Notes: generated by a model from the sequence alone, not told the origin. 41,635 bases of DNA from Minisyncoccota bacterium (GCA_029881675.1 JAOUMD010000007.1:1-41635), one strand, 5' to 3'. Positions 26,631 through 38,282 are shown, numbered from the stretch's first letter. Made by a program: numbers and translations.

Positions 26631-29216
26631 ATGACATTTTATAATCTATCCACTAGCGAAGTATTAAAGAAATTAGATTCTTCTGAAAAAGGACTATCTA
26701 GTTCTAAGACTAGTAGGCTACGAGAAACTCATGGCAAGAATGAGCTAGTAGAAACTCAAAAAATCTCTTCTATAAAGATCTTACTTGAACAATTTTCTTC
26801 ATTTTTAGTTTTACTTCTTTTTGGAGCTTCTATATTAAGTTACTTAATTGGTGAGCATATTGATGCAGTGGTTATCCTCGCTGTTTTAGTAATTAATGCT
26901 GCTGTTGGCTTTGTTCAAGAATATAAGGCAGAAGAGGCGTTGGCTAAATTAAAAAACTTAGAGACTTTAACTGCTTTGGTTATTCGTGATGATGAAGAAA
27001 TGGAAGTTGATTCAATTAATCTCTTGCCCGGGGATATTGTCTTATTAGGTGAAGGAGATAGGGTTCCTGCTGACGGTCGTTTAATTAATACTCTGAATTT
27101 GGAGGTTGATGAAAGTATGCTCACTGGAGAATCTAGAGCTGTTTCAAAAAATACTAAGGAGGTTGGAGAAAAGGCTCCGTTAGCAGAGCGATTCAATATG
27201 GTTTACTCTGGAACGATTGTCACTCGTGGTAAGGGTAGATTTGTTGTCAGTGCAATTGGTATGGAAACAGAGTTTGGCGCTATTGCTAAATTAGTACAAC
27301 AAGTAGAAACAACTAGTACCCCATTGCAAGTTACGCTAGATAAACTGGGACATACCTTGGGTTTGATTAGTGTGGGTTTAGCACTACCGGTATTATTAGT
27401 TGGTCTAAGGATGGGTCGAGAATGGAGTGAGATTGCAATTACAGCTATTGCCTTAGCTGTCTCTGCAATTCCAGAGGGATTACCAATCGTTGTGACTGTC
27501 GCATTAGCTTTTGGAGTAAAAAGAATGGTCAAACGCCATGTCTTAATTCGTAAGTTGAGTGCTGTTGAAGCATTAGGTAGTACAAATATCATTTGTACAG
27601 ATAAGACAGGTACAATTACTCAAAATAAAATGGAAGTATCTCACTTCTATACATTTGATTTAGGGTTTAAACCTTTTAAAGGGAATCTCTCTCTTGTGAA
27701 GAAAGAGGCAGCAAATTTAGTGAAGGCTGCCATTATTTGTAATGATGCTACTTTAAAAATTGGTGATCCTACAGAAAAAGCCTTGGTTAGTTTTGCTTAT
27801 GATGCTGGATCAAATATTAAAATCAGACATGATTATCCTCGTATTAATGAATCCCCTTTTAGCTCTGAGACTAAATACATGATTACTCTTAACCAAATGG
27901 GTAAACATAAGATGGCATTTGCCAAAGGAGCCCCAGAAAAGATAATTTCTTTAAGTAAAATCAATAAAGATCAAAAAAGAAAAATCTTAGAGACAGTTGA
28001 AGAAATGACTTCAAAGGGAATGAGAGTACTTGGATTTGCCTGTAAACCTGTCAAACAAGATAAAGAGTTTGGCAAACATTCTGGTTATGATTTTCTTGGG
28101 TTAGTTGGCTTAATTGATCCTCCACGTAAGTCTGTTAAGGGAGCTATAGCTAAGTGCCAAAAGGCAGGAATTAGAGTAATAATGATTACCGGTGATCATC
28201 CAATCACTGCTCAATCCATTGCAAGACAAGTAGGAATTACGGCAGATAGTGTAGTAACAGGACATGAAATTGATTTTCTTTCGGATAAAGATTTTTCTCG
28301 AATTATTAAGTTTGTCGATGTTTTTGCCAGAGTTTCTCCAGAGCATAAATTAAAGATCTTAGGTGCTTTGCAAGATCAAGGTCATTTTGTAGCTATGACT
28401 GGAGATGGAGTAAATGATGCCCCTGCACTCAAGGAAGCCAATATTGGAATTGCTGTAGGAAGTGGTTCTGATTTGGCAAAAGAAGTCGCAGATATGGTTA
28501 TTTTAAATGATGATTTTGCATCAATTGTTGAAGCTGTAAATGAAGGCCGTGGTATTTTTTCAAATATTAAGAAAGTGATAACTTTCCTGATCGCTGTTAA
28601 TTTTGATGAAATTTTAATGCTGATGGCTAGTATTGTCATGAAGTTACCTTTACCACTTCTTCCGATTCACTTGCTTTGGCTTAATTTAGCAACAGATACG
28701 TTGCCTAGTTTAGCTCTTTCTGTTGATCCATATGCAAAAAATTTGATGAATAAACTACCTTATGATCCTAGAAAAGAAATTACCAAAGGGGTCTTTGGTT
28801 TCTCTATTATTGCAGGTGTTCTGGCATTTATAGCTAGTTTTAGTGTCTTCTTAATAGAGCTCTTCTTCTTTGAGTCATCTGTTGCTAGAGCTCAAACAAT
28901 GACCTTTACTGTGACGGTTCTCTTTGAGTTACTTTTTATCTTTGTTGTTAGAACAAACAAGCGTCTTAAAGACTCTAAACCATTCTCAAACCGTTGGTTA
29001 TTAGCTGCTGTAGGTATTGGTATCACATTACAGATGTTGGCTGTTTATGGACCATATGCTGACAGAATCTTTAAGACAGTGCCATTGAGCCCATTTGATT
29101 TTGTAATGATGTTGCCTTTCGCTTTCTTTGGAATATTTGTTTTTGAGATTATCCGTTTTTGTGAATGCACCTTTTTTGGTAAAAAGATTGATAAAAGTGC
29201 GTTACAATCACATTAA
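26631..29216 (+). CDS. P-type (P2, Ca2+/cation-transporting) ATPase
   Basis: DKTGTITQNKM phosphorylation motif, IPEGLP, TGDGVNDAPALKEANIGIAVG. Confidence 0.95.
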   Translation: MTFYNLSTSEVLKKLDSSEKGLSSSKTSRLRETHGKNELVETQKISSIKILLEQFSSFLVLLLFGASILSYLIGEHIDAVVILAVLVINAAVGFVQEYKAEEALAKLKNLETLTALVIRDDEEMEVDSINLLPGDIVLLGEGDRVPADGRLINTLNLEVDESMLTGESRAVSKNTKEVGEKAPLAERFNMVYSGTIVTRGKGRFVVSAIGMETEFGAIAKLVQQVETTSTPLQVTLDKLGHTLGLISVGLALPVLLVGLRMGREWSEIAITAIALAVSAIPEGLPIVVTVALAFGVKRMVKRHVLIRKLSAVEALGSTNIICTDKTGTITQNKMEVSHFYTFDLGFKPFKGNLSLVKKEAANLVKAAIICNDATLKIGDPTEKALVSFAYDAGSNIKIRHDYPRINESPFSSETKYMITLNQMGKHKMAFAKGAPEKIISLSKINKDQKRKILETVEEMTSKGMRVLGFACKPVKQDKEFGKHSGYDFLGLVGLIDPPRKSVKGAIAKCQKAGIRVIMITGDHPITAQSIARQVGITADSVVTGHEIDFLSDKDFSRIIKFVDVFARVSPEHKLKILGALQDQGHFVAMTGDGVNDAPALKEANIGIAVGSGSDLAKEVADMVILNDDFASIVEAVNEGRGIFSNIKKVITFLIAVNFDEILMLMASIVMKLPLPLLPIHLLWLNLATDTLPSLALSVDPYAKNLMNKLPYDPRKEITKGVFGFSIIAGVLAFIASFSVFLIELFFFESSVARAQTMTFTVTVLFELLFIFVVRTNKRLKDSKPFSNRWLLAAVGIGITLQMLAVYGPYADRIFKTVPLSPFDFVMMLPFAFFGIFVFEIIRFCECTFFGKKIDKSALQSH

Positions 29217-29398
29217 TGAAAAATAAGGATTTTGTTTCTGTATTACAAAGACAAGCTAAGGAGCAGTCTAGGTTGCATGAAGAAAGGCTATTACCAAAGA
29301 ATGTTGATTGGCTAACTTCAATGATTGGTAATTATCCTTGGCAGTTTATTCTTGTTTTGTCTGTGATTGGGGCGTTAGTGTGGCAGGTGTTTTTTTAA
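29216..29398 (+). CDS. Small membrane protein, overlapping the ATPase stop codon
   Basis: Short ORF with C-terminal TM, ATGA-type overlap with the upstream gene. Confidence 0.6.
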   Translation: MKNKDFVSVLQRQAKEQSRLHEERLLPKNVDWLTSMIGNYPWQFILVLSVIGALVWQVFF

Positions 29399-30486
29399 AG
29401 CTTAATCTCTTCAAAAATAAACTCATCTAAGTCTCCATCTAGTGTTCCAGCAGTATCACTTGTTTCTATACCTGTTCTAGTATCTTTGACTAAATGATAT
29501 GGGTGAAGAACATAGTTTCTAATTTGATTACCCCAGCTGGCATTTGTATGACCACCTTTTTCTTTGGCTATCTCTGCTTGTTGTTTTTCTTCTTCAATAA
29601 GCGCCAATTTAGCTTTAAGAACCTTTAATGCTTTATCTCTATTTTGTGATTGTTTTCTCTCTTCTCTGCATTTCACTACTATGCCTGTTGGCTTATGAGT
29701 TAACTCTACTGCACTACTAGTTTTGTTTACACTCTGTCCTCCTGCTCCACCGGCTCTAGTAAAGTTCCACTCTAAGTCACTATCTTTAAGATCAATGGTG
29801 CTGTCATCTTCAATGATAGGTAGGACTTCTACTAAGGCAAAAGAGGTTTGTCTAAGGTTGTCTGCATTGAATGGAGATTGTCTGACTAATCTATGGGTTC
29901 CTGCTTCTTTTTTTAAATAGCCATAGGCATATGGTGCATTAACTTCATAACTAGCTTCTTTGATACCAGCTGTTTCTCCATTAACTTGACTACTGAGAAG
30001 ATGTTTCCAAGACTTTCTTTCAAAATATCTAGAGTACATTCTAGAGAGCATTGAAGCCCAATCCATGGCTTCAGTTCCGCCTTGTCCAGGATGAATTGAG
30101 ATAATGGCACCTAAGTGGTCATAGTTTCCATTGAGGAACTGGTTTAGTTCTAATTGTTTGAGTAACTTGGTAAATTTTCTAACTTCTGACTTTAACTCTT
30201 CTTCCATCTCGGGTGCTTCTGTTTGAGATTCTTCAATTAGTTCAACTAATGCTTCAACATTTTCTTTTGCGGTTTGAGTTTCTTCAATTTGTTTAATTTT
30301 TTCTTTCCTAATGCTAATTTCCTGCATGACAGTTTGGGCTGAACTAGATTGCCAAAAGTCTGGGACAAAAGTTTGTTTTTCTAAATCATCATATTCTGCT
30401 TTGATAATATCTAAATTGATATCTGCAAGAAGTTGATCAGATTTTTTAGTTAGTGCGGATATTTCATCACGTGTGGCTTGGGTCAT
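29395..30486 (-). CDS. prfB: Peptide chain release factor 2
   Basis: [26 protein letters not shown] (GGQ) and [15 protein letters not shown] (SPF motif). Confidence 0.95.
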   Translation of the reverse strand: MTQATRDEISALTKKSDQLLADINLDIIKAEYDDLEKQTFVPDFWQSSSAQTVMQEISIRKEKIKQIEETQTAKENVEALVELIEESQTEAPEMEEELKSEVRKFTKLLKQLELNQFLNGNYDHLGAIISIHPGQGGTEAMDWASMLSRMYSRYFERKSWKHLLSSQVNGETAGIKEASYEVNAPYAYGYLKKEAGTHRLVRQSPFNADNLRQTSFALVEVLPIIEDDSTIDLKDSDLEWNFTRAGGAGGQSVNKTSSAVELTHKPTGIVVKCREERKQSQNRDKALKVLKAKLALIEEEKQQAEIAKEKGGHTNASWGNQIRNYVLHPYHLVKDTRTGIETSDTAGTLDGDLDEFIFEEIKL

Positions 30487-30493
30487 GCTGGTA

Positions 30494-30865
30494 TTATAGC
30501 TGATCTTTTTTTGGAATGAATTTTAGACTAATACTATTGACACAATGTCTAGTATCAGTAGGAGTGAAGTTTTCTCCAATAAAGACATGACCAAGGTGAG
30601 CAGAACAGTTATTACAAATAATTTCTGTTCTTTGTCCATCCTTATCGGGAACATGTTTGATGGCTCCTTTAATTTCTTGATCAAAGCTAGGCCAGCCACA
30701 GTGGGCATCAAATTTACTATCTGAGGTGTATAAAGGAGTTTCACATCTTTTACAAACATATGTACCATCTTCATAGTGAGTATCATATTCTCCTGTGAAA
30801 GGAATTTCTTGACCTTTGTCTACGATAACTTTTTCTTCTTCTTTTGTAAGGCTATTTAATTTCAT
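30494..30865 (-). CDS. msrB: Peptide-methionine (R)-S-oxide reductase
   Basis: [60 protein letters not shown]. Confidence 0.95.
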   Translation of the reverse strand: MKLNSLTKEEEKVIVDKGQEIPFTGEYDTHYEDGTYVCKRCETPLYTSDSKFDAHCGWPSFDQEIKGAIKHVPDKDGQRTEIICNNCSAHLGHVFIGENFTPTDTRHCVNSISLKFIPKKDQL

Positions 30866-30898
30866 TTATTTAAGTTTATCATTTACAGATACAAATAT

Positions 30899-32548
30899 TT
30901 AAAAAGTAATAATTTCATCTTGCTCTAAAACAATGTTTTTACTCTTCCCCATGTAATTAATTTGATATGGAGTTGGTTGTATCCCTGATTGTTTTTGAAT
31001 TTGAAGTTTGCAACTTTTTTCAACACAGATTGTTTGATAGTTAAGAGTAATATTTAAAGTTTTAGATTGTCCTGATTCTAATGGAATGAGAAAGCCGACC
31101 TGTTTAAAATCTTTTCCCTTTGAGTTTGTAATGAGATCTTCATAGAATGATATTTTTTCTTCACCATATCTTACTTCTTTGACAGTTACCATTGGGTTAA
31201 CAATGATTCTTTGATAGTTAATGTAATCAAGTAAACTTTCTGAACCATCATTATGAAACTTTACTTCTAAATCTGTTCTATTTTGTCCTAAGTTGATTTT
31301 AACTTCCCTAGTTATTTTTTTATTTGCTTTGTTTATTCCGACATTTGTTTCTAGGAGATAAAGATAAAAATCACTTTGATCTTGGTACTCTATTTCTCCT
31401 GCTACATTATATTTTACAAAGATGTCTTGAAGTTGTGGATGCCATGAGAATAATTGTAGGTCTTTATGTTGTAAACCCCTTAATAATGTTTCGATTATTT
31501 CAGTTTGTTGTTGTGAATTAAGTTTTGTTAGTTCAATTTTTAGATTATTAAATAATGAAGTAAGAAAATTAGCTTTTTGTTTACTACCAGCAAAGAAGGC
31601 ATTTCTATCTGCCCTTGCCAAGGCAGTTAAATTGTCTGAAGTGACTGTCAGACCATAGTCAGGAAGATAAATATCTCCGACTATTTTTAGTATTTTTTCA
31701 ATTTGGTCAACATTAACAGTGATGATACTGTCGATTTTCCTCTCATCGCCAAAGGCAAAGTAACTAGAAATTATTTTTGCAGAGGTAGGGAAATCAGGAT
31801 GCCAATTAGAATCAGGTAGTCTTAATCCCTGTCCTCCACTTAGGTATTCTTTAGCTCCTGGTGGAGCATCAACAAATCCAGTAAATTGTCCATCTGGCTC
31901 ATAAATATCTTGAATTGTAATATTTGTTACTTTCCCTTCATTTAAATCAATTCTGGCATATGAACCCATAAAGCCACCACTAGCTCTGAGTTCTTCTGTA
32001 TTTTGGAGTAAAATCAAAAAAGTATGAGGGTCTTTATTAATGGTTTTTAAACTATTGATAATCTGATCTGTAATTTTAAGGGTTTGGTTTATCTTATTTG
32101 TGATTGATAAATTTTTTAAAATAAAAGAAGAATTTAAATGATTATTTAGTTCGATTACTTCATTATTAATATCTACCAGTTGTTCTTCTAATACAATTAA
32201 ATTGGCCTGAGGTATAGTTGGATCAAGCATATTTTTTCCAATGTATTGTACATTTTCTTCAAATTGTTCAAGCTTTGAAATTAGAGATAATGACTTAGTC
32301 CATGCTTCTAATGTGTCACTTTGATGAAGAGTAGATTGTGAAATTATTGTTGGAAATAAAATAGCTTTTTGTGAACTAATTTTAGCTTTAGAGAAGTCAT
32401 TCTGGATTAAAAAGTCATAAGTCTTTTTTGTTTGAATTGTTGAGTAAATAAAAGAGAAAATAAAAATAACTATTAGAAACAAAAATAAGATTAATATACT
32501 TTTTTTGTAATTTATCTTAGATAGTAGAGGCAGTCCTGATCGATGCAT
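30899..32548 (-). CDS. DUF4012 domain-containing protein
   Basis: LILLQNTEELRASGGFMGSYARID...; N-terminal TM. Confidence 0.85.
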   Translation of the reverse strand: MHRSGLPLLSKINYKKSILILFLFLIVIFIFSFIYSTIQTKKTYDFLIQNDFSKAKISSQKAILFPTIISQSTLHQSDTLEAWTKSLSLISKLEQFEENVQYIGKNMLDPTIPQANLIVLEEQLVDINNEVIELNNHLNSSFILKNLSITNKINQTLKITDQIINSLKTINKDPHTFLILLQNTEELRASGGFMGSYARIDLNEGKVTNITIQDIYEPDGQFTGFVDAPPGAKEYLSGGQGLRLPDSNWHPDFPTSAKIISSYFAFGDERKIDSIITVNVDQIEKILKIVGDIYLPDYGLTVTSDNLTALARADRNAFFAGSKQKANFLTSLFNNLKIELTKLNSQQQTEIIETLLRGLQHKDLQLFSWHPQLQDIFVKYNVAGEIEYQDQSDFYLYLLETNVGINKANKKITREVKINLGQNRTDLEVKFHNDGSESLLDYINYQRIIVNPMVTVKEVRYGEEKISFYEDLITNSKGKDFKQVGFLIPLESGQSKTLNITLNYQTICVEKSCKLQIQKQSGIQPTPYQINYMGKSKNIVLEQDEIITF

Positions 32549-34167
32549 TCAATAAGTTGGTAATATTGGGATGAGAAGTTTTTATAACTTGAGTTCTCTG
32601 ATCCTTTTAGTAATACTAATTCTACCTTGGAATCTTTAAGATGTTTAACTACTTCTTTATCATCTAAATTGTTAGAAATAGTATGCCAAAGGGTTTCCCT
32701 TTCAGGTGGAGCAAAACCACTAAAACCGTTATAAAGATTCTTTTGATGATAGCTTTGATATAAGAGCCGGTCTGCTTCCTTATAATAGTCATCATATTGA
32801 CTCCAAACATACGTAGGAAACTCAGCTAAAATTCTCTCTGGTCTGTTTTTAATTATTTGGTAGATAGGAGGAAGCTTAGTATTTACAGCTAGTAATTCTA
32901 ATGAAGGAACTTGAGTAAACCACAATAAAAAAGTAGTCAGAACTATTAATAAATTGATAAAAATATTTTTATTTTTTTGATTCAACCCAACATTATTTAC
33001 TAAATATCCAATGGTAAGAGACAAGCCAAAGGCAAAAATAACAATCCATCTTGAACTAGCTCTAAATGCTTTAAATCCAGGAACTATGTAATAGAAAAAT
33101 AAGTATGGTAATGGGAGCGGTAAATTAAATATTTTGAAAGTTTCTCCACTCACTTTAATGACAGGTCCTAGCATTAGGGTGGCACCCAGAATAGTAAAGG
33201 AGATAAAGAGCCAAAAGTATTCTGGTAATATTCTTTTTTTATTTGCTGATTTATTATTTTTGTTTGTTTTTATATTTATAAAAAAAAGTATCACCAATAA
33301 AGTAATGTAAAAAAGCATTTCTGTTGTAAAAAAGATATTTAAAGAATGAGCAAAATGGGCGCTGTCTCTGATTGTTCTGGTGTAATTAAATTGAGAGCTG
33401 ACTTTGAAGTATGGAAGATAAAAAAAACTAGTTAATAATCCTATCCCTAAAGTATAAGTTGAGATAATAAATTTATTTTTCCAAAGAGTAAGTCTAATTT
33501 TCTTATTAAATAAACTAACTAAGCTCATCATCACAATAAATAATCCAGACATTGGTGAGTTGAGAATTTGATAAAGAGCCGCAAGACTGGTTAGTGTTAA
33601 GTATTTTAACTTCTGAGTATTTATAAACTTTAATAAAAAGAGAAAGAAAAAGGGAATTCCTGCTATTAAGAAAGATTGAAGATGGACAATATATGCAAAG
33701 TGCATACTAGAAAATGCAAAGATGACGGCAGAAAGTGTCGCAACTTTTTTAGATTTAAATAGATAATGCCCTAACAAGTATTGACCCCAGAAAACAAATA
33801 GACTACCTATAAATAAATGAAAATTATGGTTAATGATGAGCCACTGTAAATAATTTCTATTAAGGATAGTTTGATTATCAATTAAAGATGAAGTGGTTTT
33901 CTCTATTAAAACTAATGGTAAATTTAACAGAGCTGTTGAAAAGAATAGATCAGAATAGCCAATTGTATTCTGATAAGGATGGAAAAATGGTGGGTTAAAA
34001 AAGTTTTGTCCAGAAATTAAAGATTGGCTGCCCCAATTAATTAACCAAGAAATAAGTACCCCATCTTGTCTGGAAGTTAGGTGAGTTGAAAACTTATTAA
34101 GTAAAGGAAAAGTAAAAAAAACTGTGAGAACTAATCCTATTAAAAGTCCCCACAGTTTATTTTTCAT
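32512..34167 (-). CDS. Multi-TM GT-C-like membrane protein
   Basis: Many TM segments; 37-nt overlap with the DUF4012 ORF. Confidence 0.55.
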   Translation of the reverse strand: MKNKLWGLLIGLVLTVFFTFPLLNKFSTHLTSRQDGVLISWLINWGSQSLISGQNFFNPPFFHPYQNTIGYSDLFFSTALLNLPLVLIEKTTSSLIDNQTILNRNYLQWLIINHNFHLFIGSLFVFWGQYLLGHYLFKSKKVATLSAVIFAFSSMHFAYIVHLQSFLIAGIPFFFLFLLKFINTQKLKYLTLTSLAALYQILNSPMSGLFIVMMSLVSLFNKKIRLTLWKNKFIISTYTLGIGLLTSFFYLPYFKVSSQFNYTRTIRDSAHFAHSLNIFFTTEMLFYITLLVILFFINIKTNKNNKSANKKRILPEYFWLFISFTILGATLMLGPVIKVSGETFKIFNLPLPLPYLFFYYIVPGFKAFRASSRWIVIFAFGLSLTIGYLVNNVGLNQKNKNIFINLLIVLTTFLLWFTQVPSLELLAVNTKLPPIYQIIKNRPERILAEFPTYVWSQYDDYYKEADRLLYQSYHQKNLYNGFSGFAPPERETLWHTISNNLDDKEVVKHLKDSKVELVLLKGSENSSYKNFSSQYYQLIECIDQDCLYYLR

Positions 34168-34197
34168 TTATTTATGCCCCTGAGGGTATATTTTTTT

Positions 34198-34893
34198 CTA
34201 TTGATGAGTGGCAGTAATGATTTTATCTCCTTTTTCAATTTGCATTAAAATATCTAATCCTTCAGATACTTTACCAAAAACAGCATGTTTACCATCTAAC
34301 CAAGGTGTCGCAAGGTGAGTGATAAAGATTTGGCTTCCACCAGTGTTTGGACCTGAGTTTGCCATTGATAAGATTCCTGGTCCGTCATGCTTTAAAGAAT
34401 CATTAAATTCATCTTTAATTTTATATCCTGGACCACCAGTACCCCAGAGTTGTTCTGCATTAGGTTGTTTTGTAAGAGGATCACCAACTTGTGCCATAAA
34501 ATCTGGAATAACTCTATGGAAGATAATGTCATTATAAAATCCTGAGTCAACTAGGTCTAAGAAGTTTGCTGTAGTAAGAGGTACCTCTTCTGTATAAAGA
34601 TCAATAACGATGTCACCTTTTGTGGTAGAAAAAGTAACTGTTTTTGAGTCAATCTTTTTGAAGTCCTCAATTTCTTTAAATTCATTCATAGTTTTTTGTT
34701 TATCCTCTACTTGTGTTGAATCAGTGGCTTGTGACTCTGGAGGGTTGGTTTCTAATCTACTTAATATTGATTCTGAACCTGATTTTATAGTCTGATTGTC
34801 ATTTTGTGAAGATGTACAGGCAGAAAAAATTAGGCTGGAGAAAATAATTACGGATAATAATCCTAATTGTCTGGTTTTTTTGTTCATATTCAT
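34198..34893 (-). CDS. Cyclophilin-type peptidyl-prolyl cis-trans isomerase, lipoprotein
   Basis: Lipobox FSAC; VPLTTANFLDLVDSGFYNDIIFHRVIPDFMAQVGDP. Confidence 0.92.
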   Translation of the reverse strand: MNMNKKTRQLGLLSVIIFSSLIFSACTSSQNDNQTIKSGSESILSRLETNPPESQATDSTQVEDKQKTMNEFKEIEDFKKIDSKTVTFSTTKGDIVIDLYTEEVPLTTANFLDLVDSGFYNDIIFHRVIPDFMAQVGDPLTKQPNAEQLWGTGGPGYKIKDEFNDSLKHDGPGILSMANSGPNTGGSQIFITHLATPWLDGKHAVFGKVSEGLDILMQIEKGDKIITATHQ

Positions 34894-34976
34894 AACTTAT
34901 TGATGATAACCATTTTTGGCAAGTATTAAATCTTGCTTAGTCTTGAAATTGTCTTCATAATGTAAGTTAAGTAGCT

Positions 34977-35954
34977 ATGAAAATTGGTTCTGTTATTTAT
35001 CATCTATTCCATCCGCAAAGGTCTAATAATCATAGACCAAGGGTTTTGCACTCTAAAGCATTTTCTTATTTATCTCTTGTCGCATTAGGTTTTGTTGGAC
35101 TCTTAAATGGTCTGATGTCTGGCTCAAGTAACTTAGGCTATGTTTTAGGATATGCCTCTAGCATTACTCCGTCTCAGGTTGTCGCATTAACTAATGCTGA
35201 AAGAGCAAGAGCTGGCTTAGCTCCTCTGACTGTAAATAGTAAGCTAACTAGTGCTGCACTTTCCAAAGGTCAGGATATGTTTAATGATCAATATTGGGCA
35301 CACATTGCTCCAGATGGTAAAGAGCCATGGAGTTTTATCGGTGAGTCTGGATACACATACAGGGTGGCTGGAGAAAATCTTGCTAGAGACTTTTCAAATA
35401 GCACTGACATGATGGGAGCTTGGATGCGTTCACCAACTCATAAAGCCAATATTGTGAATACCAGATATCAAGAAATAGGTATCGCAGTTATTGATGGAGT
35501 ACTTGGTGGACATGAGACTACCCTTGTTGTTCAGATGTTTGGTACTCCACAACAAGTTGCAGCCGTTGTTACCCCTACTGCACCAAAACCAGAAATAGTG
35601 CCTCAAGTAGAGGGTGTGGATGATGTCGTGGTGGAGCCACCTGTAAATGAAGAAAAGTTTTCAACATTTGTCTTAGAAGCTGAAGAATTATCTTTCTATG
35701 AGCCATCAGTTCTTTCTAGTGCACTGATTCCACAAGGTGAGTTTATAATTCCACCACTATTCTCTGCCCTTCAATTAACAAAAGCATTTTTCTTAGCAAT
35801 GATAATTATGATTGTCTTAACTCTAGTTTATGACGCCTTTATTATCGGTCACCGAAATACAACCAGAATGGTTGGTAAAAACTTAGCCCATATTATCTTT
35901 TTAGTTGGGGTTAGTTTCTTATTAATTTTCTTTAAAGGAGGTATAGTTGGATGA
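34977..35954 (+). CDS. CAP/SCP domain secreted or membrane protein
   Basis: LTNAERARAGLAPLTVNSKLTSAALSKGQDM...YWAHIAPDGKEPWSFIGESGYTYRVAGENLA...; C-terminal TM segments. Confidence 0.9.
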   Translation: MKIGSVIYHLFHPQRSNNHRPRVLHSKAFSYLSLVALGFVGLLNGLMSGSSNLGYVLGYASSITPSQVVALTNAERARAGLAPLTVNSKLTSAALSKGQDMFNDQYWAHIAPDGKEPWSFIGESGYTYRVAGENLARDFSNSTDMMGAWMRSPTHKANIVNTRYQEIGIAVIDGVLGGHETTLVVQMFGTPQQVAAVVTPTAPKPEIVPQVEGVDDVVVEPPVNEEKFSTFVLEAEELSFYEPSVLSSALIPQGEFIIPPLFSALQLTKAFFLAMIIMIVLTLVYDAFIIGHRNTTRMVGKNLAHIIFLVGVSFLLIFFKGGIVG

Positions 35955-36208
35955 TAGAAGAATTAAAAAGACACCGCTTAGCATACCTAGTTTTATCAGT
36001 TGGGATAATGATTTTTATTTTCTTATTTCTTGGGGCATGGCCAAATAAATTGATCCAAAGAATGGTGATAATAGGAATGTCGGTCTTTTATTTTTTGTGG
36101 GGAGTTTTGACTCACTTTAAGACAAGGACTATTACCAAAGAAGTCATTTATGAATATGGATCAGTCTCATTTCTTGCCGGCATTATTCTCTTTTTAATCA
36201 CATTATGA
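35951..36208 (+). CDS. Small membrane protein of unknown function
   Basis: Overlapping ORF with three hydrophobic segments. Confidence 0.65.
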   Translation: MIEELKRHRLAYLVLSVGIMIFIFLFLGAWPNKLIQRMVIIGMSVFYFLWGVLTHFKTRTITKEVIYEYGSVSFLAGIILFLITL

Positions 36209-36260
36209 CAATCACTATGATATATTAGGGAACCTTATTAATTAGCTTTAAGATATTTTT

Positions 36261-36983
36261 ATGAAAGGTATTATTCTCGCAGGTGGCTCAGGTACAAGAC
36301 TTAGACCTCTAACCAGGGTTACAAGCAAACAACTTCTTCCGATTTATAACAAACCAATGATTTTCTATCCTTTGGAAACTTTGATGAAAGCTGGAATTAA
36401 AGAAATCCTAATCATTGTCGCTCCAGACCATGCTGGAGACTTTTTAAAGCTACTTGGTTCTGGTAAAGAATTTGGCTGTAAGTTTACTTATGAAATTCAA
36501 GACAAACCAGAAGGTTTAGCTCAAGCATTTATAATTGGTGAGAATTTTATTGGTGATGATAATGTCACTTTAATCTTAGGAGATAATCTTTACGAGGATG
36601 ATTTTAAAGACGATATTAGTAATTTTAAATCTGGTGGTAGAGTTTTTGCAAAAAAAGTTAATGATCCAAAGAGGTTTGGTGTTGTCGAATTTGATGATAA
36701 CCAAAAAGCCATTTCAATTGAAGAAAAACCAGAAAATCCAAAGTCAGATTTTGCTGTAACAGGTCTTTATATTTATGACAACACTGTTGTAGAAAAAGCC
36801 AAAGCATTAGACCCTTCCCCAAGAGGAGAATTAGAGATAACCGATCTTAATAATGTATATTTAAAAGAAGGAACTCTTGATGTCGCTTTTGTTGAAGGCA
36901 AATGGTTAGATACAGGGACTTTTGAATCTCTTCATGAAGCAATTCTCTTTGCTAGAGAGAGAGAATTAGCTAACAACAACTGA
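36261..36983 (+). CDS. rmlA: Glucose-1-phosphate thymidylyltransferase
   Basis: [72 protein letters not shown]. Confidence 0.93.
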   Translation: MKGIILAGGSGTRLRPLTRVTSKQLLPIYNKPMIFYPLETLMKAGIKEILIIVAPDHAGDFLKLLGSGKEFGCKFTYEIQDKPEGLAQAFIIGENFIGDDNVTLILGDNLYEDDFKDDISNFKSGGRVFAKKVNDPKRFGVVEFDDNQKAISIEEKPENPKSDFAVTGLYIYDNTVVEKAKALDPSPRGELEITDLNNVYLKEGTLDVAFVEGKWLDTGTFESLHEAILFARERELANNN

Positions 36984-37010
36984 TCCAATTTAGGTTAGAA
37001 TAAAATAAGG

Positions 37011-37811
37011 ATGAAAAAATTAGTATTTTCACTACTAGTATTATTGTTGTTATTTAGCCCTGTAGTTGTAACTGCAGCTTCTCCAATTATTTCTCAAAAA
37101 GAATCAATCATTGATGAGATTGCTGAAGTAAGACGTTCATATAAAGGACAATTAGCTGAGTATCGTCAGGCTAATGATCAATTTATCATTGCCAAAGGAC
37201 AATATGAAAAGCTCAATACTCTTGCCTCACTTGAAGTCGCTGTTCAAGATGTGAGGAAGGTTTTGTCACTTAGAGATCAAGTTCTCCTTTCCTATCTTAA
37301 GATTATTGAATTAGAGCTTTTAGAAGCTGATGGAATTAATCTTGAAGAAAAAACAATTGCTCTTGAAGAGACTAAAGATCTTCAAAGAGACTTCTTAGCT
37401 CATAAAGATCTTGTTGATAATGCTATTGATAGAGTGGCTGTAAATCAGGTTGCTGATGACTTTGAGTTGCTTTCTCCTAGAATTACTAGTTTAAGTAGTT
37501 ATGCCTCAGCTCTGCTTCGTGTTGGAAAACTCCAGACCATCTATGATCAATCTTTGACTCTAGTTGAAGCTACTGATCCACGTAACTTAACTGATGAACC
37601 ATCACTTAAGTTAAATGAAAAGATTAGAGCACATAATGAAATTAAAAACTTAATGACTACACTAGATTTTAATTTAAATTTTGTTTGGGATGAGATCAAA
37701 GACTCAAGAATCACTCAGCAACCTTCCGAGACAAATAAACTTAATGCAAGTATCTATGCTAGTCTTGCTCAGGTATTGGCATTTTTAGAAGAAATATTAT
37801 TAGACAAATGA
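37011..37811 (+). CDS. Secreted helical protein of unknown function
   Basis: Signal peptide and long helical region. Confidence 0.65.
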   Translation: MKKLVFSLLVLLLLFSPVVVTAASPIISQKESIIDEIAEVRRSYKGQLAEYRQANDQFIIAKGQYEKLNTLASLEVAVQDVRKVLSLRDQVLLSYLKIIELELLEADGINLEEKTIALEETKDLQRDFLAHKDLVDNAIDRVAVNQVADDFELLSPRITSLSSYASALLRVGKLQTIYDQSLTLVEATDPRNLTDEPSLKLNEKIRAHNEIKNLMTTLDFNLNFVWDEIKDSRITQQPSETNKLNASIYASLAQVLAFLEEILLDK

Positions 37812-38200
37812 TAGATAATAACGATTCAAACCAGACTCAATTTGCTTCTCAGGAACCTATTATGGAAGGTTTAGCTAGTTATGCAGATCCAGTTATCCCA
37901 CAGGAGACTCAGCCAAAGAAAAAAAATAGTAAATTAATTCTCATTGGTATCATTGGATTTGTTCTCTTGATTGTATTTGTTTTATTGTTAATCTTAATTA
38001 AAGCTATGTCTTCAACCAAAAAGGTTGTTGTAGATGACAATGGAAATATCATTGAAACTATAAATGGTGAGATTGACCCATTACTAAATGAGGTTTATAT
38101 CTTAGCTGAAGATTTAGAAGAAGGTGATCCTTCTTTAAATACTATTCCCTTCCCTCCTGTTGATATGGAGTTAAGACTTGATCCTCCAAGGAGAAAATAA
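37808..38200 (+). CDS. Single-TM protein of unknown function
   Basis: ORF with 4-nt overlap with upstream gene; central TM. Confidence 0.65.
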   Translation: MIDNNDSNQTQFASQEPIMEGLASYADPVIPQETQPKKKNSKLILIGIIGFVLLIVFVLLLILIKAMSSTKKVVVDDNGNIIETINGEIDPLLNEVYILAEDLEEGDPSLNTIPFPPVDMELRLDPPRRK

Positions 38201-38220
38201 ATTTAAAAAGTTATTTATAA

Positions 38221-38249
38221 TTGATTTTTCAGTCTTTTTATCTTATAAT
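38221..38249 (+). promoter_or_regulatory. Promoter upstream of the small TM protein gene
   Basis: TTGATT - 17 nt - TATAAT. Confidence 0.75.
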
Positions 38250-38282
38250 GTTTTTTCTGTTTGTAGAGATGGGACATATCTA

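Noticed and set aside
29395-30486. Possible programmed +1 frameshift in prfB
   Set aside because: The gene is one uninterrupted 363-codon frame; no CTTTGAC-type site is needed.
38178-38282. N-terminal extension of the small TM protein in the ORF track
   Set aside because: A TTGATT-17-TATAAT promoter at 38221-38249 lies within it and points to a start at 38283.
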